34,758 nt of DNA, taken from positions 1 to 34,758 of the forward strand of contig JAJBAY010000014.1 in the NCBI GenBank assembly GCA_020532515.1, read 5' to 3'. The translations under genes were made by a program, and so were the position numbers. Shown one piece after another: positions 32,028-34,758 of this stretch. Each line of letters opens with the position of its first letter. Position 1 is the stretch's first letter. Source of the DNA: Candidatus Cloacimonadota bacterium (GTDB lineage Bacteria; Cloacimonadota; Cloacimonadia; Cloacimonadales; Cloacimonadaceae). The notes under the pieces were generated by a model. That model saw only the letters and a program-made list of their open reading frames with translations. It did no database searches and was not told where the DNA came from.

Positions 32028-32703
32028 CTTTGGCCTTCTTGCCGTCTATCAGAGTCACTACCCTCTGCATATAATCTATCACTTTCTGATCGTGAGTAGC
32101 GAAGATGAAGGTGGTACCTGTATCTTTGTTTATTTGCAACATGGTATCCAGAATATTCAGCGAGTTTTCGGTATCCAGATTTGCGGTGGGTTCATCGGCC
32201 AGAACGAGCTGGGGCAGCTTCACCATGGCGCGGGCGATGGAGACCCGCTGCCCTTCGCCTCCGGAAAGCTGATTCGGCCGGGATTTGCGTTTGTCTGTGA
32301 TGCCTACCCAGGTCAGAGCTTGCATCACAGCTTCATGCCGCTGGGCCTTAGGCATTTTTAGCAGCAAGAGCGGTAGTTCCACATTTTCATAGACGGTGTA
32401 AACAGGGAGCAGGTTGTAGCTTTGAAAGATAAAGCCTATTTTCTCGGCCCTGAGTGCGGCGGACTCTTTGGCATCCAGGGTAGAAACTTTGTGTCCCAGA
32501 ACTTCAATCTCACCGCCGCTTTGATTGTCCAGGGTGCCGATGATGTTCAGGAGTGTGGTTTTGCCTGAGCCGCTGGGTCCCACGAGGCCCATAAATGCAC
32601 CACTCGGAATATCCAGATCGAGCTCGGAAAGAGCCAGGAATCCACCACCGCCGGTGGGGTAGAGCTTGCTGAGATTGCGGATTTTAACCAGTGATTCTGT
32701 CAT
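32005..32703 (-). CDS. ABC transporter ATP-binding protein, LolD/MacB type
   Basis: Cytoplasmic ATPase of 232 residues that powers the two neighbouring permeases. Walker A GPSGSGKT is at residues 42-49, the Q-loop at FIFQSYNLLP, the signature LSGGEGQRVSIARAM from 146, Walker B LVLADEP from 166 followed by TANLD, and the switch His in FATHDQ. The GEGQ form of the signature, instead of GQQQ, is a mild variation. It is closest to the LolD/MacB/FtsE class, which drives mechanotransmission instead of classical transport through the membrane. GAGG precedes ATG 32703. Confidence 0.92.
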   Translation of the reverse strand: MTESLVKIRNLSKLYPTGGGGFLALSELDLDIPSGAFMGLVGPSGSGKTTLLNIIGTLDNQSGGEIEVLGHKVSTLDAKESAALRAEKIGFIFQSYNLLPVYTVYENVELPLLLLKMPKAQRHEAVMQALTWVGITDKRKSRPNQLSGGEGQRVSIARAMVKLPQLVLADEPTANLDTENSLNILDTMLQINKDTGTTFIFATHDQKVIDYMQRVVTLIDGKKAKDDLKTGS

Positions 32704-32711
32704 TGTTACCT

Positions 32712-33806
32712 CTATATTGTGTAGTTTATGAGTGCGCCAAGGAATGTTTTTTCTTTCCCTGAATCGCTATTGTTTTGGTAGCTTGCCCTGAGCTCTATGG
32801 CCAGCTTATCATAGCTGCGCCTTAGCACCAGGGCATGTGTCTGCAGATGAGTATCCCAATTGGCAAAGGCCAGATAGTGGATGGTATCCAGTAAACCAAG
32901 TGGGTAATTCATCATCACAGAAGACGATAGCTCCGTGCTGTGCAAGCTGGATAGCTCATCTGAAGAGTGTTTGATGCCACTCTCTGCCAATACATACAGG
33001 CCATTGCCCAGCCCCAAAGTGTAATCTGCCCCTATCACGGATTGCAGGCTCCATCGGGAATCCAGCTCCGGTGCGTAATTTGCCGAGCTCTCCAGCCACA
33101 ATCCTGCAAAAGTGTCATAACGGATATCCAGGGCTAATCGGCTCTCTGTAGTTCGTTTTCCGGTAGCGGCGAGAGTGATCGGTCTATGATTCAAAGACAG
33201 GCCTGTTTCTGCTGACCAGAGCGGGAATTCATAGCGCAAGCCGTAGTCCAGTTTATCTTTGGTGCTGCCTATCCACTCATTTCCTTTGGGCTTGCCATCG
33301 GACAAAATAGCCCAGAGCCAGAGGGTGGAATTGTTTGGGAAATAGGCCTTTGCGAGTCCTGCTTTTGCCCCTTCGGTGTGCTCCAACAAGTCCAGAGGAT
33401 CCAGCTTGTCAAACCACTGCAGAGGCCGGATCAAGCGCGCACTGCCGAAATTTATCCTTTGCAAGCCTACCCTGAGCTCTGTGCGCGCAGTAGAAGCTCG
33501 CAGCCAGTAGCGATACAGGTCATTTTGCAGATCCTGATCACTATCATCTTGCTGCCACACAGAGGATAATCGGGAGCTGTGAACTGCCTCGGCATCCAGA
33601 CTCAGCACTTTGCTTTGCATGAGATTTGCGTTTACACTCAAAAGCCAGTCAAACTGCACACTTGAGCCATCGGATGTTTCTTCCAGGGGCAGCATAGTAT
33701 TGATGCTGAACCTGTTTATGCTATCCAGCTCAAAGCCGTGCAGCAGGCTAAGGGGCAGCAAAAGGATAATCGCTGAACTAATTAGGAGTTTGATCGTATT
33801 ATTCAT
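32712..33806 (-). CDS. Putative outer-membrane beta-barrel protein
   Basis: A 364-residue protein with an N-terminal signal peptide (IKLLISSAIILLLPLSLLHG) and then alternating short amphipathic strands to the end (for example LALDIRYDTFAGLWLESSANY and VIGADYTLGLGNGLYVLAES, partly quoted), ending FLGALINYTI. This is a beta-barrel pattern. The segment ELRVGLQRINFGSARLI followed by LDPLDL resembles outer-membrane porin-like proteins of the DUF1302/alginate-export type, but I cannot assign a family. The start is ATG 33806, five bases after GAAGG; the ATG at 33809 is too close to it. First gene of the five-gene envelope operon; a lone TTGACA lies upstream (complement of about 33866-33871) without a well-spaced -10. 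Confidence 0.72.
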   Translation of the reverse strand: MNNTIKLLISSAIILLLPLSLLHGFELDSINRFSINTMLPLEETSDGSSVQFDWLLSVNANLMQSKVLSLDAEAVHSSRLSSVWQQDDSDQDLQNDLYRYWLRASTARTELRVGLQRINFGSARLIRPLQWFDKLDPLDLLEHTEGAKAGLAKAYFPNNSTLWLWAILSDGKPKGNEWIGSTKDKLDYGLRYEFPLWSAETGLSLNHRPITLAATGKRTTESRLALDIRYDTFAGLWLESSANYAPELDSRWSLQSVIGADYTLGLGNGLYVLAESGIKHSSDELSSLHSTELSSSVMMNYPLGLLDTIHYLAFANWDTHLQTHALVLRRSYDKLAIELRASYQNNSDSGKEKTFLGALINYTI

Positions 33807-34211
33807 CATTACCTTCAGTGCTTCGGTTTACACTTAAAGGACAAGCTGATCATATAGCTGTTCTTTGTCAAAGTAATTCTTGTGCAGGCATAGCCTTATT
33901 TTTTAAGAAAGTCTGATTATGGCTCGGTTGGTGGCTTGTTATCCGAAATATAGTCCCTGGGAAAACCCCTATCTGCCTATGGCACTTGAGCCAGATTCGT
34001 CCCATAGTTCCCGCCCTATCCCTGAACTTGTTTTTAACATGTGTTCGACTTGTAGATGGCATTTAATATTGCTACAACTCCGCTTCTATCGATTGGCAGA
34101 TAGTTTACTTTTGAAGCTAATGCCTTGTGTCACCATTGCTTAAGTATTCATTCTGTGGATAAACCAGTATTCTTGGGCGCTGCTTTCTCACTTCGGGAAC
34201 TTAATCACCCG

Positions 34212-34266
34212 TTTATCTACCCTTAATCAAGCGTTAATTGTTAACGCTTGATTAAGGGTAGATAAA
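34212..34266. repeat. Perfect 26-bp inverted repeat with 3-bp spacer
   Basis: Bases 34212-34237 are the exact reverse complement of 34241-34266, separated by TTG. The inner part reads AAGCGTTAA on the left and TTAACGCTT on the right. There is no T-run, so it is not a typical terminator. It may be a recombination or replication site, or a strong hairpin. Confidence 0.9.
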
Positions 34267-34349
34267 GATATGATCGACGCCTTGGAGAGAGGGAGAAAGG
34301 ATCAAACATATAGTATTTTGCTATCTGATAACAGCTCTGGTAACAGCTT

Positions 34350-34418
34350 TTTGGAGTTCAAGCCGGCTAAATAAACTATTCATTTACAGTTAGTTATACA
34401 GCCGGCTTGGACTTCAAA
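34350..34418. repeat. Imperfect 19-bp inverted repeat around AT-rich core
   Basis: Bases 34350-34368 and 34400-34418 match as inverted repeats at 17 of 19 positions, with a 31-bp AT-rich spacer. Each arm contains AGCCGGCT, which is itself palindromic. Confidence 0.75.
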
Positions 34419-34434
34419 CAGCAGGAGCAGTGGC

Positions 34435-34469
34435 TTGGAATCAAACTTGGAATCAAACTGGAATCAAAC
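34435..34469 (+). repeat. Short tandem repeat, three copies
   Basis: TTGGAATCAAAC occurs at 34435-34446 and 34447-34458, and a copy lacking the first T follows at 34459-34469. Confidence 0.85.
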
Positions 34470-34649
34470 AGCACTGCAGTTCCCTATGAAGTCCAAAGAG
34501 CCCCGAAACCAGTGGATATTTGGAAAACCAGCAAAGGCTCTTGGCCTGCTGGATTGGATGCGTCTCGCGTCCAGTTGCTGGATTCGCCTCCTGTAGCCAC
34601 AATATCTCCTCTGCCTTGAAAGACTACAGGTTGCATATTATCCTCAAAG

Positions 34650-34724
34650 GAGCCATACTGTACATTCAAGTTGAGCCACCCATATCCTAATTTAGAGCCA
34701 CCCAATATTACCACAGAGCCACCC
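34650..34724 (-). mobile_element. Probable end of an IS21-family insertion sequence (partial)
   Basis: On the minus strand, GGGTGGCTC occurs three times (complements of 34716-34724, 34695-34703, 34673-34681), with a degenerate copy at 34650-34658, spaced 21, 22 and 23 bp. Evenly spaced copies of a GGTGGCTC-like motif are, as I recall, characteristic of the multiple transposase-binding repeats near the ends of IS21-type elements. If so, the istA and istB genes should lie beyond the right edge. No transposase gene is in the window, and the outer boundary and target duplication are not identified. Confidence 0.4.
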
Positions 34725-34758
34725 TGGGTATTAAGACTTGTTTGACCAAAGGCACAAG

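Larger units (their letters stand above)
33810..34758. other. Gene-poor, repeat-bearing region at the right edge
   Basis: About 950 bp without a gene I can support. Short open frames on both strands (up to 76 codons) lack ribosome-binding sites and recognisable content. The composition seems more AT-rich than the genes to the left. The region contains two inverted repeats, a short tandem repeat, one perfect DnaA-box-like 9-mer, and a set of direct repeats typical of an IS21-family end, so it looks like a site of past mobile-element activity. Confidence 0.65.

Noticed and set aside
33829-33871. TTGACA on the minus strand as promoter for the envelope operon
   Set aside because: The nearest -10-like TATGAT is only 11 bp away, too close. 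It is mentioned in the barrel entry but not called as a promoter.
33868-34143. Two short opposing open frames right of the barrel gene
   Set aside because: Neither has a ribosome-binding site, recognisable motif or signal peptide. They may be remnants but I cannot support a call.
34484-34714. 76-codon minus-strand frame over the GGGTGGCTC repeats
   Set aside because: The repeats are spaced 21, 22 and 23 bp, so they are not kept in one frame. They are conserved at the DNA level, and no ribosome-binding site is seen.

Overview
The window looks like a chromosomal segment from a diderm, fermentative anaerobe. The grounds are a ferredoxin-linked 2-oxoacid oxidoreductase, a TonB-dependent receptor with a companion lipoprotein, a LolA-like periplasmic protein with an ABC exporter and an outer-membrane barrel, a GT9 heptosyltransferase-type enzyme, DUF2851 and DUF4249-type proteins, and a G+C content near one half by eye. 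My impression is the FCB group, most like Cloacimonadota. That is a judgement from gene content, not from a database search. I see no rRNA, tRNA, CRISPR array or prophage, and no complete transposon.

Layout: (1) 15-2393 (+) encodes three subunits of a VOR-type 2-oxoacid:ferredoxin oxidoreductase, followed by a possible terminator. (2) 2460-5201 (+) is a tight operon: an orotate phosphoribosyltransferase with an extra N-terminal DUF2007-like domain, a SAM methyltransferase with a large unidentified N-terminus, and RNase HII. (3) 5206-7446 (-) holds rpsT, mtgA and a DUF2851 gene, with a good promoter upstream of rpsT. (4) 7514-11474 (-) is a four-gene operon: queC, asparaginase and two glycosyltransferases. 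(5) 11475-11892 is non-coding and contains a strongly structured inverted-repeat element. (6) 11893-15158 (+) is a TonB-dependent receptor with a DUF4249-like lipoprotein. (7) 15305-19027 (+) holds a PAS-class III nucleotidyl cyclase, an AhpD-like protein and two Sel1-repeat proteins (one exported, one cytoplasmic), separated by hairpin-rich spacers. (8) 19140-19380 is a 29-bp-period minisatellite. (9) 19491-23981 (+) is trxB, alaS and a GT9 glycosyltransferase, all overlapping. (10) 24035-28732 (-) is a complete pyruvate-dehydrogenase-type complex: E1 alpha, E1 beta, E2, E3. (11) 28839-33806 (-) is a five-gene envelope operon: outer-membrane barrel, ABC ATPase, two FtsX-like permeases and a LolA-like carrier. 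(12) 33810-34758 has no convincing gene. It carries a perfect 26-bp inverted repeat, a second inverted repeat, a short tandem repeat and what looks like the end of an IS21-family insertion sequence.

The metabolic theme is 2-oxoacid oxidation by two routes, one reducing ferredoxin and one reducing NAD+. The most interesting functional unit is the envelope operon at the right. It contains every part needed to move a lipid or lipoprotein from the inner membrane through the periplasm to an outer-membrane barrel, but in a non-standard combination. The most interesting non-coding signals are the three-way-junction-like element at 11617-11722 and the perfect inverted repeat at 34212-34266.
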